The notes: generated by a model from the sequence alone, not told the origin. Positions 17,368 to 27,320 are shown, numbered from the stretch's first letter. The stretch: DNA of 64,000 nucleotides from Roseibium polysiphoniae (GCF_014842925.1 NZ_JACYXJ010000001.1:496001-560000); one strand, 5' to 3'. Translations and numbers: made by a program.

Positions 17368-17949
17368 TCAGGACCCGAAGATCTGAGACACCATTGCCTT
17401 GGCAAAGGCTGTATTAAGCGGCCAGTCGTTCAGCATCCGGTACCAGAATGCGCCATGGATCATTGCTGAGAGCATTGCGACATCGCTCTGTGGCGGCAGT
17501 TCAGCGCTTTCAACGGCCCGCTGAAGGATGTCGGTCACGATTTCCTCGCGTGGCAGAACGAATTTCTCGATGAAGCTGGCGCGAAATTGCGGATCCTCCT
17601 GGGCAGACGCAATCAGGCTGCGCATGGCGGCGCCATCGCGGGCGATGTGGTCGAAGATGCTGATCAACAGATCAAGCAGGCGTTGACGCGCAGACCCCTG
17701 GTCCGGGTGACGCTCGTCGCCGAAGGCGCCTTGAGAGGCCGATTCAAAGAAGGCCTCAAGCACCAGATCCGCCTTGGTCGGCCAGCGACGGTAAAGCGAT
17801 TGCCGTGACACGCCAGCTTCCTTGATGATCTGCGTGATGGAGACCTTGTCGTAGCCGTTCGTTCGGACCAGCCGCCGCGCGGCGTCCATCAGCGCCGGTG
17901 CGGTCGCTTCCTCCCTGGGCCGTCCGGCCTGTCGCGGGATTTCGGTCAT
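17368..17949 (-). CDS. TetR/AcrR family transcriptional regulator
   Basis: A 193-residue dimeric repressor. The N-terminal helix-turn-helix is intact (TNGYDKVSITQIIKEAGVSRQSLYRRWPTK, about 32-61), and the C-terminal ligand-binding region resembles the TetR_C families with MIHGAFWYRML near residue 165. It has GGGAG before ATG. It is divergent from a Bcr/CflA-type efflux gene, with two adjacent palindromes between them, so it probably represses the pump and itself until an effector binds. The effector is unknown. Confidence 0.93.
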   Translation of the reverse strand: MTEIPRQAGRPREEATAPALMDAARRLVRTNGYDKVSITQIIKEAGVSRQSLYRRWPTKADLVLEAFFESASQGAFGDERHPDQGSARQRLLDLLISIFDHIARDGAAMRSLIASAQEDPQFRASFIEKFVLPREEIVTDILQRAVESAELPPQSDVAMLSAMIHGAFWYRMLNDWPLNTAFAKAMVSQIFGS

Positions 17950-17992
17950 TTTTCTTCTCCCGAATAAAAATCTGCAGCACCATCTTGAATAA

Positions 17993-18019
17993 GAGACGGT
18001 AGTCTCGTATTTAAATACG
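17993..18019. promoter_or_regulatory. Candidate TetR operator: two overlapping palindromes
   Basis: GAGAC-GGTA-GTCTC (17993-18006) shares its last base with a perfect 14-bp palindrome CGTATTTAAATACG (18006-18019). Both lie between the divergent TetR and MFS genes, 44-100 bases from each start, where an operator is expected. The assignment to this regulator is inference. Confidence 0.7.
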
Positions 18020-18093
18020 GAACTGCAGTTTCTTAATAGGAGCTGTGCGACCCAAAAACAATGGCGGCTGAAAACGCCCCTTGGAGAACCTTC

Positions 18094-19305
18094 ATGCCAA
18101 CCTCGGCGAAAACCGGGACGCCCTATGTCCTGCTCGTCACTGTTCTGGCGCTGCTGGCGGTCTTTCCGCCCGTGGCGACGGACATGTATCTATCAGGCCT
18201 GGATCAGCTCGCCCATAGCCTGGGCGCCAGCGATGCCGCCGTCGAACTCTCCCTGTCGTTGTTTTTTCTGGGGCTTTGCGTCGGTCAGCTGATCATGGGG
18301 CCTGCCATCGACGGTTTTGGGCGCAAGGGGCCTTTGATCGTCGGGATCGCGGTCTTCACCGTCACCTCGGTCGCCTTGCTTCTCGTCGGGGATGTAACGA
18401 TCTTCAACGGCTTGCGCGCGGTTCAGGCCATTGGCGCCTGTGCCGGTATGGTCGTCGGCCGTGCCATGGTCACCGATCTCTTCGAGGGCAGGGAAGCTGC
18501 AAAGACCATGACCGTGCTGGTGATGCTCATGACCATCGGCCCGGTCATGGCGCCCTTTGTCGGCAGCTTGTTCCTGACCGCCTGGGGGTGGCAGTCGATC
18601 TTCGTCTTCATGGTGATCCTCGGTCTTGCATCCGCAACCCTGTCGATGATCGTCCTGCCGGAAACCCTGCCGAAGGAACAGCGCGGCGATACGCCGTTCC
18701 GTGACGCCTTCAAGGGCTATGCCAGACTGGTCAGCAATCCGCGCTTCCTGATCCCGGCTTTCGTCGCCGCGCTGGTTCAGGCAGCCATGTTCGCCTTCAT
18801 CACGGCGTCGGCAGGAGTTTTCAAGGGTGTCTATGGCCTCGACAACATGACCTATGGCCTGTTGTTCGGTCTGGTCGCGGCATCGCTGGCGGTGTTTTCC
18901 CACGTCAACACGAGGCTCTTGAACCACTACAGCCCGGAGTTTCTTCTGACCGCTTGCCTGCCGGTCTTTGCTCTCCTTGGCGGCGGCCTGTTTGCCCTGT
19001 CGTCCACACAGAACCTGTGGGTCTTCGTGGTGCCGCTCTGGTTCGCCATCGGGTTCGTCGGTCTCTTGAGCGCCAATGCCATGTCGATTGCCATGGAGGC
19101 AGCGCGCGGAGGGGCGGGCGTCGGCTCGGCGCTCCTGGGCGCATGCCAGTTTGCGATCGCTTTCCTGTGTTCGACCGTGGTAGCCCTCATGACGGCGGAG
19201 GATGCGTCTCCCATGGCGATCGGGATCTTTGTCCCGGCTCTGGCCGCGTTGGCGCTTTGGTTTGCAGGCCGCCTGATCCGGCCACAGGAAGTGGCCACCA
19301 CCTGA
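18094..19305 (+). CDS. MFS efflux transporter, Bcr/CflA (DHA1) type
   Basis: A 403-residue inner-membrane drug/proton antiporter with 12 hydrophobic helices. Signatures: VFPPVATDMYLSGL at helix 1 (the Bcr/CflA ATDMYLP-like motif), GPAIDGFGRKGPLIVG (motif A, loop 2-3), and a helix-4 RAVQAIGACAGMVVGRAMVTDLF region with the conserved arginine. Substrate is unknown, and chloramphenicol, bicyclomycin or endogenous compounds are typical for the family. ATG at 18094 with GGAG eight bases upstream is preferred over the in-frame ATG at 18061. It is probably controlled by the divergent TetR protein through the palindromes between them. Confidence 0.93.
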   Translation: MPTSAKTGTPYVLLVTVLALLAVFPPVATDMYLSGLDQLAHSLGASDAAVELSLSLFFLGLCVGQLIMGPAIDGFGRKGPLIVGIAVFTVTSVALLLVGDVTIFNGLRAVQAIGACAGMVVGRAMVTDLFEGREAAKTMTVLVMLMTIGPVMAPFVGSLFLTAWGWQSIFVFMVILGLASATLSMIVLPETLPKEQRGDTPFRDAFKGYARLVSNPRFLIPAFVAALVQAAMFAFITASAGVFKGVYGLDNMTYGLLFGLVAASLAVFSHVNTRLLNHYSPEFLLTACLPVFALLGGGLFALSSTQNLWVFVVPLWFAIGFVGLLSANAMSIAMEAARGGAGVGSALLGACQFAIAFLCSTVVALMTAEDASPMAIGIFVPALAALALWFAGRLIRPQEVATT

Positions 19306-19313
19306 ATGCAGGC

Positions 19314-19337
19314 GCTGCGGAGACCATCGTCCGCAGC
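19314..19337. terminator. Hairpin between convergent MFS and DUF1989 genes
   Basis: An 8-bp perfect stem GCTGCGGA / TCCGCAGC with an 8-base loop sits in the 53-base gap between the two convergent stops. There is no long T-run on either strand, so it may act as a bidirectional or Rho-assisted terminator. Confidence 0.55.
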
Positions 19338-19358
19338 ACCTTGTTTCTGATCTGAGGC

Positions 19359-20201
19359 TTAGCGGCCGTGGCTCCGGTCGTAGCCATTGACCGCAGGCTG
19401 CGACCAGTTGCCGAGCGTGCCGTCGCCCGGGCGGAAGACCTCCATCAACAGGGGATGGCAGGCGGCAACGTCGCTGGTGTGTTCGGATGAACAATCACCG
19501 CCCGGACAAGCGCTCAGAACCGCCAGCAGGTCGATCTCGGCGAAAAGCTCCAGATAGTCGCCCGGACGCACCGGGCTGGCCTTCATGAAATACTGGCCCG
19601 TGTCCCGGGTGAACCCGGTGCACATGAAGACATTGAGCACGTCGTGAACATGACGCTCGGACTCTTCAAGCGGCAGTTTGCGGGCATCGGCCAGCGCCCG
19701 GGTCAGGTTCGAATGGCAGCAATGATGGTAATCCGTGCCGCTCAGTACCTTGCCCGTATATGGATCGCAGCGCGTCCCGATCACGTCATGCACCGAACCG
19801 CCGAATTCATCGATGCCGTACCAGTCGAGCGTGTCCGTCGTCACCGTCGCCATGGGGCGCAGGGTCGGGAAGGAGGACCACAGCCGGTCGCCGGTGGTCA
19901 CGTGGGTGCCGTGCAGCGCCCGCGTCTTGCCTGAATAGAACCGTTCGCTGAGGTCATGCAGGTTGAAGAGATTGAGATCGCCGACCTGTGAGCCCTCGAC
20001 GGAGGACATCTTCAGGAAATGGCCGGCCGGCACCTTGATGCTGGCGGCCTCGCGCGGGGCGACAAGCACTTCATCAATCTTTTCAGCCGTTTCACGGGCG
20101 GCGGCATAAAGGCTGAGATCCGGCTCGGGCAATGTTTCCGGCGGATAACAGATCACCGGCTTCACAGCCCGGCGGGTGGCGGCATCTTGAGGTTGGTTCA
20201 T
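19359..20201 (-). CDS. DUF1989 / urea carboxylase-associated family protein
   Basis: A 280-residue cytoplasmic protein of the DUF1989 family, members of which include urea carboxylase-associated proteins UAAP1/2. The biochemical role is not firmly established. Seen: PAGHFLKMSSVEGSQVGDLNLFNLHD (about 75-100), RALHGTHVTTGDRLWSS, and the conserved metal-like cluster GTDYHHCCHSN with DVLNVFMCTGF downstream, intact in this copy. The open frame continues upstream for another 185 codons, but that part is out of frame with a real secreted-protein gene, so the start is taken at ATG 20201. No urea carboxylase or amidase gene is adjacent, so the usual context is missing. It converges on the MFS pump gene. 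Confidence 0.85.
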   Translation of the reverse strand: MNQPQDAATRRAVKPVICYPPETLPEPDLSLYAAARETAEKIDEVLVAPREAASIKVPAGHFLKMSSVEGSQVGDLNLFNLHDLSERFYSGKTRALHGTHVTTGDRLWSSFPTLRPMATVTTDTLDWYGIDEFGGSVHDVIGTRCDPYTGKVLSGTDYHHCCHSNLTRALADARKLPLEESERHVHDVLNVFMCTGFTRDTGQYFMKASPVRPGDYLELFAEIDLLAVLSACPGGDCSSEHTSDVAACHPLLMEVFRPGDGTLGNWSQPAVNGYDRSHGR

Positions 20202-20317
20202 GGAAAAACTCTGGTCACGTCGTGCCTGCGGAACGATCTCCGCATCGCGGCCAGACTGGCATGGCCCGCAGGCGATGACTAGGGGCCAATGACCAGGCGT
20301 GAAAGGCGCGGGGAGGC

Positions 20318-20734
20318 CTAGCCGCCGAGCCCGAACGAGCAACTTGCCTTCAACGGAACCCAATTGGACAGCTGCTTGTGTTGAGGCGCAGAAGCCCGGT
20401 AACGGGCATCGATCGGCTGATGAATGGTAAGATCTCGGAAATAGGTGCCCATGTAGGTGCCGTTTGCGGTTTTCTTGGTGGTCACCTGATGCGGTCCGGT
20501 CACGCCGCCGCCGGCCTTGGCGATATAGACAGGAACCGTGCCTTCCTTGTTGGTGAAGACCCAGATGTTGAGTTCGGCGTCTGCCGGGCAGGCGGCAACA
20601 GCTGGCCCTTTGATGCCCATCTGGAGCTTGGTGACCTTCAGCGCGGTTTCGCCGGGCGCTGCCAGATCGTTTGCCGATGCGGAGGACGAAAGGGCCGCGA
20701 GGGCAAGGGTTGCGGCAAGGGCTGTTGTTTTCAT
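20318..20734 (-). CDS. Small secreted hypothetical protein
   Basis: A 138-residue protein with a clear Sec signal peptide (MKTTALAATLALAALSSSASA, cleavage before NDLAAPG). The mature part has two cysteines (AACPADAE and KASCSFG) that could form one disulfide, and a beta-rich pattern (LNIWVFTNKEGTVPVYIAKAGGG). I do not recognise a family. AGGAGACACGTC before ATG is a good ribosome site. It is 116 bases upstream of the DUF1989 gene on the same strand, and both may be cotranscribed. A periplasmic binding or stress protein is possible, with no evidence for either. Confidence 0.75.
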   Translation of the reverse strand: MKTTALAATLALAALSSSASANDLAAPGETALKVTKLQMGIKGPAVAACPADAELNIWVFTNKEGTVPVYIAKAGGGVTGPHQVTTKKTANGTYMGTYFRDLTIHQPIDARYRASAPQHKQLSNWVPLKASCSFGLGG

Positions 20735-21009
20735 GACGTGTCTCCTGTGTGTTCAAGGTGCGTGATCATCACTATCTGCATTTCGGCTGAACCCGGTCTG
20801 AATGCCATGTTCAGTAAATCCGGAACGCTGAGGCAGAGACGTGATCCCGATCACAAGAGGGGCGGAAAACGCCGGAATTTGTCTGATTTTGATTGGCGTC
20901 CCACGCTCATGCCGCGCAGTTTCCCGCCTTTGATGTGATTGCAATTCAAACGGCACAGACTAGGATATCCATCAGGAAATCCTGAACATGATTTCACGAG
21001 GGAGATATT

Positions 21010-21651
21010 ATGCGTCTATTGAAGTTGAGCGTTCTTGCAGTGATCTTTTCAGCAGGAATCGCTGTGTCCGCACAGGCTTATGACACCAAGCAGACAAATC
21101 ATTTCGGATTTACAACGGCAGACGTCGACGACGACTTCAAAGTCACGGCCATGTGCACCGTTTCGGGCGGGAACAGCATCGATGTGCTGGACACGGCCGC
21201 TGACTGGTTGCCGGCAATCGGAAGCACCCTCATGGGGGGAATCAAATGGGCGGCGCTTGAGAAGGGCGAGGTGCTGTGCGGCCTTCGTCACTACGAAGGG
21301 CCCGGCGCGTTCACCTTTCCAGCCGATACGAAGGGCTTTGACCTGAAAATCCGCGCCTATAAGGACGGAAGTCAGATCGGCAAGGACTTGAGCCCCAGCA
21401 ACGCGTGCAACAACAAATTGCCGTTCCGGATCAACATGTTTGGCGCCTGCTGGGAAAAAGGCGAGAAGCGGAATCTGGACAGCAAGGAAGCGGACTATGT
21501 GGCCGCGTGCATCGAAACGGAGATGCCGTCTTCGGGCGAGACCCTGTCCTTTCTCGTCTACGCAGGCGCTGCCCCGGACGAAATCGCGACGCAAGTCGCG
21601 TCTGAAGCGACCAATCTCCTGAAAAGCAAGTGTGACCAGCGGACATTCTGA
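21010..21651 (+). CDS. Secreted hypothetical protein, cysteine-containing
   Basis: A 213-residue protein with a Sec signal peptide (MRLLKLSVLAVIFSAGIAVSAQA, cleavage before YDTKQ). The mature domain has about six cysteines (VTAMCTVSG, EVLCGLRH, NACNNK, GACWEKG, YVAACIE, LKSKCDQ), an even number suited to disulfides in the periplasm or outside. Family not recognised. GGGAGATATT before ATG is a strong ribosome site. It is divergent from the other small secreted protein. Both have the look of secreted cysteine-containing proteins but share no evident similarity. Confidence 0.75.
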   Translation: MRLLKLSVLAVIFSAGIAVSAQAYDTKQTNHFGFTTADVDDDFKVTAMCTVSGGNSIDVLDTAADWLPAIGSTLMGGIKWAALEKGEVLCGLRHYEGPGAFTFPADTKGFDLKIRAYKDGSQIGKDLSPSNACNNKLPFRINMFGACWEKGEKRNLDSKEADYVAACIETEMPSSGETLSFLVYAGAAPDEIATQVASEATNLLKSKCDQRTF

Positions 21652-21957
21652 CGCTCTTGCGGCGTCAGGCGCTAAGAGGCTCGGTAGGGGCGGGCAGTGT
21701 CGTGCATCTCGACACGCCCGCATGTCTTCGGCGATCGGTACATCCTCGAAACAAGGCCGAGCCTAGCGCGTCGGCGTCAATCGCTGTGACGCAGCGCTGC
21801 CTCGAAAAATGGCGCGGATCGCGATGGGTGCCTCCCACCCAGCACCACTCATCGGCGTTCATCCCATGGCTCGACCCCATTTCCGCTTTTTGGGGGGGGG
21901 CATGCCGTTGCCGTGCGGCAATCAGAAGCCGTGCTGCCTGGAGACGTCACGGCATGG

Positions 21958-21980
21958 ATTGCAGGATCAGGTCCTGCAAT
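21958..21980. repeat. Palindromic intergenic repeat unit
   Basis: ATTGCAGGA-TCAGG-TCCTGCAAT, a perfect 9-bp inverted repeat followed by GACGGGG. The layout (ATGGATTGC-loop-GCAATGACGGGG) matches the short palindromes scattered through intergenic DNA of many alphaproteobacteria. Confidence 0.7.
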
Positions 21981-22032
21981 GACGGGGAAGGGGTGAGCGT
22001 TCGTTACATTTGACGCTGCGCCAGCCACCGGC

Positions 22033-22188
22033 GTCATCCCCACCTTGTGCGGGGATCCACTCATTCCCGGAGTAGTTCGGCTCAAGCTACCTGGATTTGC
22101 GGCAACCTTTGAACCCACTCCCATGTTCCGTTCCGCCGAAAGGGGCATTGGATCCCCGCACATTTCCGTTTCGCGGGGCGGGGATGAC
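22033..22188. repeat. Nested inverted-repeat (REP/MITE-like) element
   Basis: Outer arms GTCATCCCC (22033-22041) and GGGGATGAC (22180-22188), and inner arms TGTGCGGGGATCC (22046-22058) and GGATCCCCGCACA (22150-22162), bracket about 90 unique bases. The exact 13-base inner match in opposite orientation is well beyond chance at this distance. No coding capacity. Confidence 0.7.
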
Positions 22189-22332
22189 CGCTGCGAAGGC
22201 TGGGGTAGCCCGCCACGTTCGCGGTTGTCCCGGCGACGCCCGGCGAGACTGCAACGTCGTGCCTATGGTAACGCCACTGCATGCATCGCAGGACCACGAC
22301 GGTCAACTCCTGAAGCTTAACAATGGTGCTCA

Positions 22333-23535
22333 TTAAGTTTTAAACTTGGACAATAGTTCGGTCGCAGTGGGTGGGCCGTCATCTTTTGCAGGGCTGTCAG
22401 CGGGTTTGAAAAGCTGCTGTAGAATGAGTAAGCGTTCGTCATCGGTAAGCTTGACTTCAGGTAGTTCTTGAAGCCGAACGAATGAGAATAGTAAAGCTAA
22501 TCGTTGGCGTGCGTCATTTTCAAGAGCGAAATGAGCGTTGTTTTGTCTACTCAAAATACGTAGAAGCCAAGTAACTCCCAGTATAGGTATTAGAACGCCT
22601 TTCAGGCTCAGGATCGCAAATATCCAACTTCCATTTGTTTTGGCTGCAAGCGCCGCGTCATGCAAAAACCGTTGCCAAGGTGTCGGGCAAAAGGCTGAGT
22701 CTCCGCAGAGCCTGACTATCGAAGCCTGGAGAATTCCTGCTTGACTGAGCATCAAAACAAGAAGTGAAACTGCCAGTATACTTACAAAAAGAATTATATT
22801 ACTTGATCTTCTTACCTGATGATGTTGGGCCTTATCTTTCCAATGTGCGGTGAGGCGTTCGAGGCCTTCAGCGGTTTCTCCAGCTTCTTCCGCGCTAAGA
22901 GCTTCGTCAGTCTTCCGATGAGCTTCTTCTGTTCGCTGTTGTGCTTTTGATAGAACTTTGGTCGCGTCATCCAGTTTTTTCTTGCTTTTTTCAGATAGCC
23001 AATCACCGTACTCAGAAATGGCTTGCTCGATGATTCTGCGTTCAGGCGCCTGAATGCTGGCAATGAATTCGGGAAAGTCAGCCTTGAGGTCTCCCAAAAA
23101 GGTTCCTGCAATTTCCTCGGGGTCATGATGTGATGCAACGAAATTTCGCAGGCCCGTTGGTTCTATTGATGGATACTTTATCTTGAAATAAGATTTCGAG
23201 CTTCCGTTCTCTGCAGTCGTTTTGTCATTTAGAATATCTTGAATTATATTTGCATACACAAATGACATTTGATTTACGAGGTGTCGAATGGCATCGAGTA
23301 AAGTTCCTTGAATAAGGGCCTTTTCTAAGTTTATATAAGGAAATATTGAGTATTTAGGCTCAGATATTACATTATAATGAATACTAATTCCAAGAATTTT
23401 TGAAAATTCTTGCAAATATGCGGCGTAGTTGTTTGTATTGGTTAGGTGATCTTCGCCACTATAATTGTATATGTTGATATTTTTTTTCTGTAGTGGGAAG
23501 TCTTGCTCATTAGCCTGACTGAGAAATTCTGCCAT
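22333..23535 (-). CDS. DUF6161-like membrane protein with coiled coil
   Basis: A 400-residue protein, AT-richer than its neighbours. The N-terminal 180 residues are soluble and unassigned. A charged coiled coil (about 180-235, rich in K/E/A/Q) leads to two or three membrane helices (about 245-270 and 300-328). A C-terminal segment ending FALENDARQRLALLFSFVRLQE and TDDERLLILQQLF resembles the conserved tail of DUF6161 proteins, a family of unknown function. The start is placed at ATG 23535; a TTG six codons upstream is possible. Neither has a clear ribosome site. It stands alone between a repeat region and fumarase, and base composition suggests later acquisition. Membrane-anchored sensor or defence effector roles are only possibilities. 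Confidence 0.65.
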   Translation of the reverse strand: MAEFLSQANEQDFPLQKKNINIYNYSGEDHLTNTNNYAAYLQEFSKILGISIHYNVISEPKYSIFPYINLEKALIQGTLLDAIRHLVNQMSFVYANIIQDILNDKTTAENGSSKSYFKIKYPSIEPTGLRNFVASHHDPEEIAGTFLGDLKADFPEFIASIQAPERRIIEQAISEYGDWLSEKSKKKLDDATKVLSKAQQRTEEAHRKTDEALSAEEAGETAEGLERLTAHWKDKAQHHQVRRSSNIILFVSILAVSLLVLMLSQAGILQASIVRLCGDSAFCPTPWQRFLHDAALAAKTNGSWIFAILSLKGVLIPILGVTWLLRILSRQNNAHFALENDARQRLALLFSFVRLQELPEVKLTDDERLLILQQLFKPADSPAKDDGPPTATELLSKFKT

Positions 23536-23625
23536 CAATTTAATCCACGGCAATCATGTAGATAAGTGCAACCATTGCGAGCTTATAGGGGTTAGCATTT
23601 GGTTCGCAATAGTCGACACAAAACA

Positions 23626-23655
23626 AAACCCGCCAGCCTCCCAGCCAGCGGGTTT
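23626..23655 (-). terminator. Terminator of the fumarase gene
   Basis: AAACCCGC / GCGGGTTT 8-bp stem with CCAGCC-type loop. On the minus strand it is followed by TTTTGTTTTG. It lies 30 bases downstream of the fumarase stop. Confidence 0.82.
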
Positions 23656-23684
23656 CGCGTTTTCAAACCGGTTTCAGGTGCAGA

Positions 23685-25322
<1,638 letters not shown>

Positions 25323-25400
25323 CTCAGGGCCTTCTTGGTTTGGCTGGCGCGCTGAGCAGACACAGGGCGCGTGGCAAAACGGATGTGCGTGTCATAAGGC

Positions 25401-25433
25401 AAAAAGGCAGCAAACGCCAAGCGCCGCTGCCTT
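25401..25433 (-). terminator. Terminator of the YceI-cytochrome b561-YceI operon
   Basis: AAGGCAGC / GCTGCCTT 8-bp stem with a 14-base loop, followed on the minus strand by TTTTTGCC. It lies 35 bases past the last YceI stop. Confidence 0.82.
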
Positions 25434-25467
25434 CCCAATTTGTCGAAGCCGATGTTTTTTGCCGCGA

Positions 25468-26025
25468 TCAGCGCGTTGCCGTCAGATCAAGCGTTACGGT
25501 GACCACTTCACCTACTGTATCGCCGTTCACTTCGGCGCCGAGCTTGTAGTCGGTGCGGTTGACCTTGGCCTCGCCCTTGGCTGTCGCCGTATCTCCTTCA
25601 ATGTCGAGCGTGAAGGCGAGTGCAATCGGCAGCGAGATGTCGCGGATCGTCAATGTGCCATTGGCGACATAGGCGCCGTCCCCTGCCGGGCTGACCTCCG
25701 TGGTCGTGAAGGTCGCGACCGGGAATTCATTGACATTGAACCAGCCGCGGCCGGGCAAGGTGCCGTCGAACTGCTGGTTGCCGGTGGCGGCGCTCAGCGT
25801 CGTGATCTCGGCGGAGATTTCGGCTGTCTCCGGCGTGTCCGGATCGAATTCAATTTCGGCGGTCCAGGTTTCAAAAACGCCCGTCAGCGGCGATCCGGCC
25901 TGAACGACCTCAAAGGCAAGCTGGCTCTTGGCTGGGTCGACGGTCCATGTGTCAGCCAGGGCAATGCCCGGTGCCAGCAGGCTGACTGACAGGGCGGCGG
26001 CAGAGAGGACTGATTTCAGCGGCAT
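25468..26025 (-). CDS. YceI family periplasmic lipid-binding protein (second copy)
   Basis: A 185-residue YceI protein with a Sec signal peptide ending ALA, cleavage before DTWTVDPAKS. The extended lipocalin-like beta-barrel pattern is seen in SQLAFEVVQAGSPLTGVF, FNVNEFPVATFTTTEVSP and GTLTIRDISLPIALAF. Family members bind polyisoprenoid or isoprenoid quinone-like lipids. It is the third gene of the operon, 21 bases after the cytochrome b561 gene. This copy is more diverged and acidic than the first-gene copy and lacks its SHANLAF-type N-terminal motif. Partner role with the membrane cytochrome is inferred from the recurrent YceI-b561 pairing. Confidence 0.94.
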   Translation of the reverse strand: MPLKSVLSAAALSVSLLAPGIALADTWTVDPAKSQLAFEVVQAGSPLTGVFETWTAEIEFDPDTPETAEISAEITTLSAATGNQQFDGTLPGRGWFNVNEFPVATFTTTEVSPAGDGAYVANGTLTIRDISLPIALAFTLDIEGDTATAKGEAKVNRTDYKLGAEVNGDTVGEVVTVTLDLTATR

Positions 26026-26046
26026 GATGATTTCCTTCGAAATGGG

Positions 26047-26631
26047 TCAGATCTTGGCGCGCGCCGGGGCGGTGGAGAGCATGCGTCTCAAGGTGTCGTC
26101 GCGGGCAATGAAATGGTGTTTGAGGGCAGCTGCTGCATGGGCAACAATCAGCGCTATCAGCAGGTAGGCACCGTATTCATGCAGGAGCTTGAAGATGGCC
26201 TCTGCCTCGGCTTGTGTTCCGAGCGCTTCCGGCACGGGCAGATGCGGCACCGGCAGGACGTCGAAGACGATGGTCGGAATGCCCCAGGGGGAGGCCGAAG
26301 CCATCATCCAGCCAGTGATCGGCATGGCAAACAGGAAGGCATAAAGACCAGCGTGACCCAGGTGAGCGGCCAGTTTTTCGATGGCTTTCATGCCATCGGG
26401 CAACTTCGGCGATGGGTTCACGAGCCGCCAGGCAAGACGCAACACCGCAAGCGCAAGCACCACGAAGCCGAGGGACTTGTGCAGCTGGTAGAGCCGGAAC
26501 GTTTCCGGGTCCGTGGGCGGAAGGCTGGTCATGTAAAGACCGAGCGCCAGCATCGCCAGGATCAGAAGCGCCATTGTCCAGTGAAAGACAATCGCGACGC
26601 GGCCGTAACCACCGGATGTATTGCGGATCAT
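26047..26631 (-). CDS. Cytochrome b561 family protein
   Basis: A 194-residue di-heme membrane cytochrome with four helices and ligand histidines seen in AIVFHWTMA, YQLHKSLGF, HAGLYAFLF and AHAAAALKHHF. It is expected to move electrons between the quinone pool and periplasmic acceptors. In E. coli CybB-type proteins it oxidises superoxide and feeds ubiquinone. ATG at 26631 has GGAG eight bases upstream and is preferred to the in-frame start ten codons earlier. It sits between two yceI genes in one operon, suggesting delivery of a quinone-like lipid by the YceI proteins. An FNR-type box upstream suggests oxygen-linked control. Confidence 0.93.
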   Translation of the reverse strand: MIRNTSGGYGRVAIVFHWTMALLILAMLALGLYMTSLPPTDPETFRLYQLHKSLGFVVLALAVLRLAWRLVNPSPKLPDGMKAIEKLAAHLGHAGLYAFLFAMPITGWMMASASPWGIPTIVFDVLPVPHLPVPEALGTQAEAEAIFKLLHEYGAYLLIALIVAHAAAALKHHFIARDDTLRRMLSTAPARAKI

Positions 26632-26738
26632 GACGCACTCCACAAGGCTGAACTGGAGCAAGCTCCGGCGGCAGGCCGTGTCAATGAAGAAGGGGGCCGG
26701 TGCCGAGGGGTGACACCGGCCGGGAGGCCCAGAAGGCC

Positions 26739-27320
26739 TTAGTTTGTAGCCGCTTTCAGAGTCTCGGCGTGGAAGGTGACAGTGATCTCGTCACCTACAT
26801 AGGGAACAAACTTGTCCATGCCATAGTCCGAGCGCTTGATCGTGCTGGTGACGGCAAAACCGGCCGCTGGTTTCTTGGCCATCGGGTGGTCGCCGATCTG
26901 GGTGACGGTCACGTCCAGAACGGCGGGCTTGGTAACGTCCTTGATGGTCAGGTCGCCGGTGACCTTCAGCGTGTTTTCACCGGTCTTTTCAACCGATGTG
27001 CTCTTGAAGCTCGCTTTTGGAAACTTTTCCGCTTCGAAAAAATCTGCGCTGAGGAAATGCTTGTCGCGGTCGGCCCAGAATGTGTCGAGGGAATTCACGT
27101 CGATGACGAACTCAATCGACGAATTGGCCGGCGCATCCTGGTCGATCAGAAGCGTGCCTTCCCACTCGCCAAAACGGCCTTCGGTGGTCGAGTAGCCAAG
27201 GTGATTGTAGGAAAAGGCAAGGTTTGCGTGGGACTTGTCGAAGTCGTAGGCGACAGGTTCGGCAACGGCAGCGCCGGCCAGAAGCGAAAACGCGAGGGCG
27301 GAAGATGCGAAACGGATCAT
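26739..27320 (-). CDS. YceI family periplasmic lipid-binding protein (first copy)
   Basis: A 193-residue protein with a Sec signal peptide (MIRFASSALAFSLLAGAAVA, cleavage before EPVAYDF). The YceI barrel is seen in DKSHANLAFSYNHLGYSTTEGRFGEWEG, FFEAEKFPKASFKSTSVEK and GDLTIKDVTKPAVLDVT, all close to the family consensus. TTGAGG stands eight bases before ATG at 27320; the longer frame adds 29 non-signal residues and is rejected. It is the first gene of the YceI-b561-YceI operon and carries an FNR-type box about 126 bases upstream. Confidence 0.95.
   Translation of the reverse strand: MIRFASSALAFSLLAGAAVAEPVAYDFDKSHANLAFSYNHLGYSTTEGRFGEWEGTLLIDQDAPANSSIEFVIDVNSLDTFWADRDKHFLSADFFEAEKFPKASFKSTSVEKTGENTLKVTGDLTIKDVTKPAVLDVTVTQIGDHPMAKKPAAGFAVTSTIKRSDYGMDKFVPYVGDEITVTFHAETLKAATN

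Larger units (their letters stand above)
21652..22332. other. Non-coding region containing intergenic repeat units
   Basis: No credible gene in 680 bases. It holds two palindromic units (listed separately) and a homopolymer block (TTTTT then nine G near 21886-21900). Base composition is GC-rich but frames are short and unconserved in appearance. Confidence 0.6.

Noticed and set aside
18193..19494. 433-codon minus-strand frame opposite the MFS pump
   Set aside because: Gln/Arg/His-rich noise; MFS motifs are on the other strand.
20202..20756. Upstream in-frame extension of the DUF1989 gene
   Set aside because: Homologous sequence starts at ATG 20201; the extension is out of frame with a signal-peptide gene at 20318-20734.
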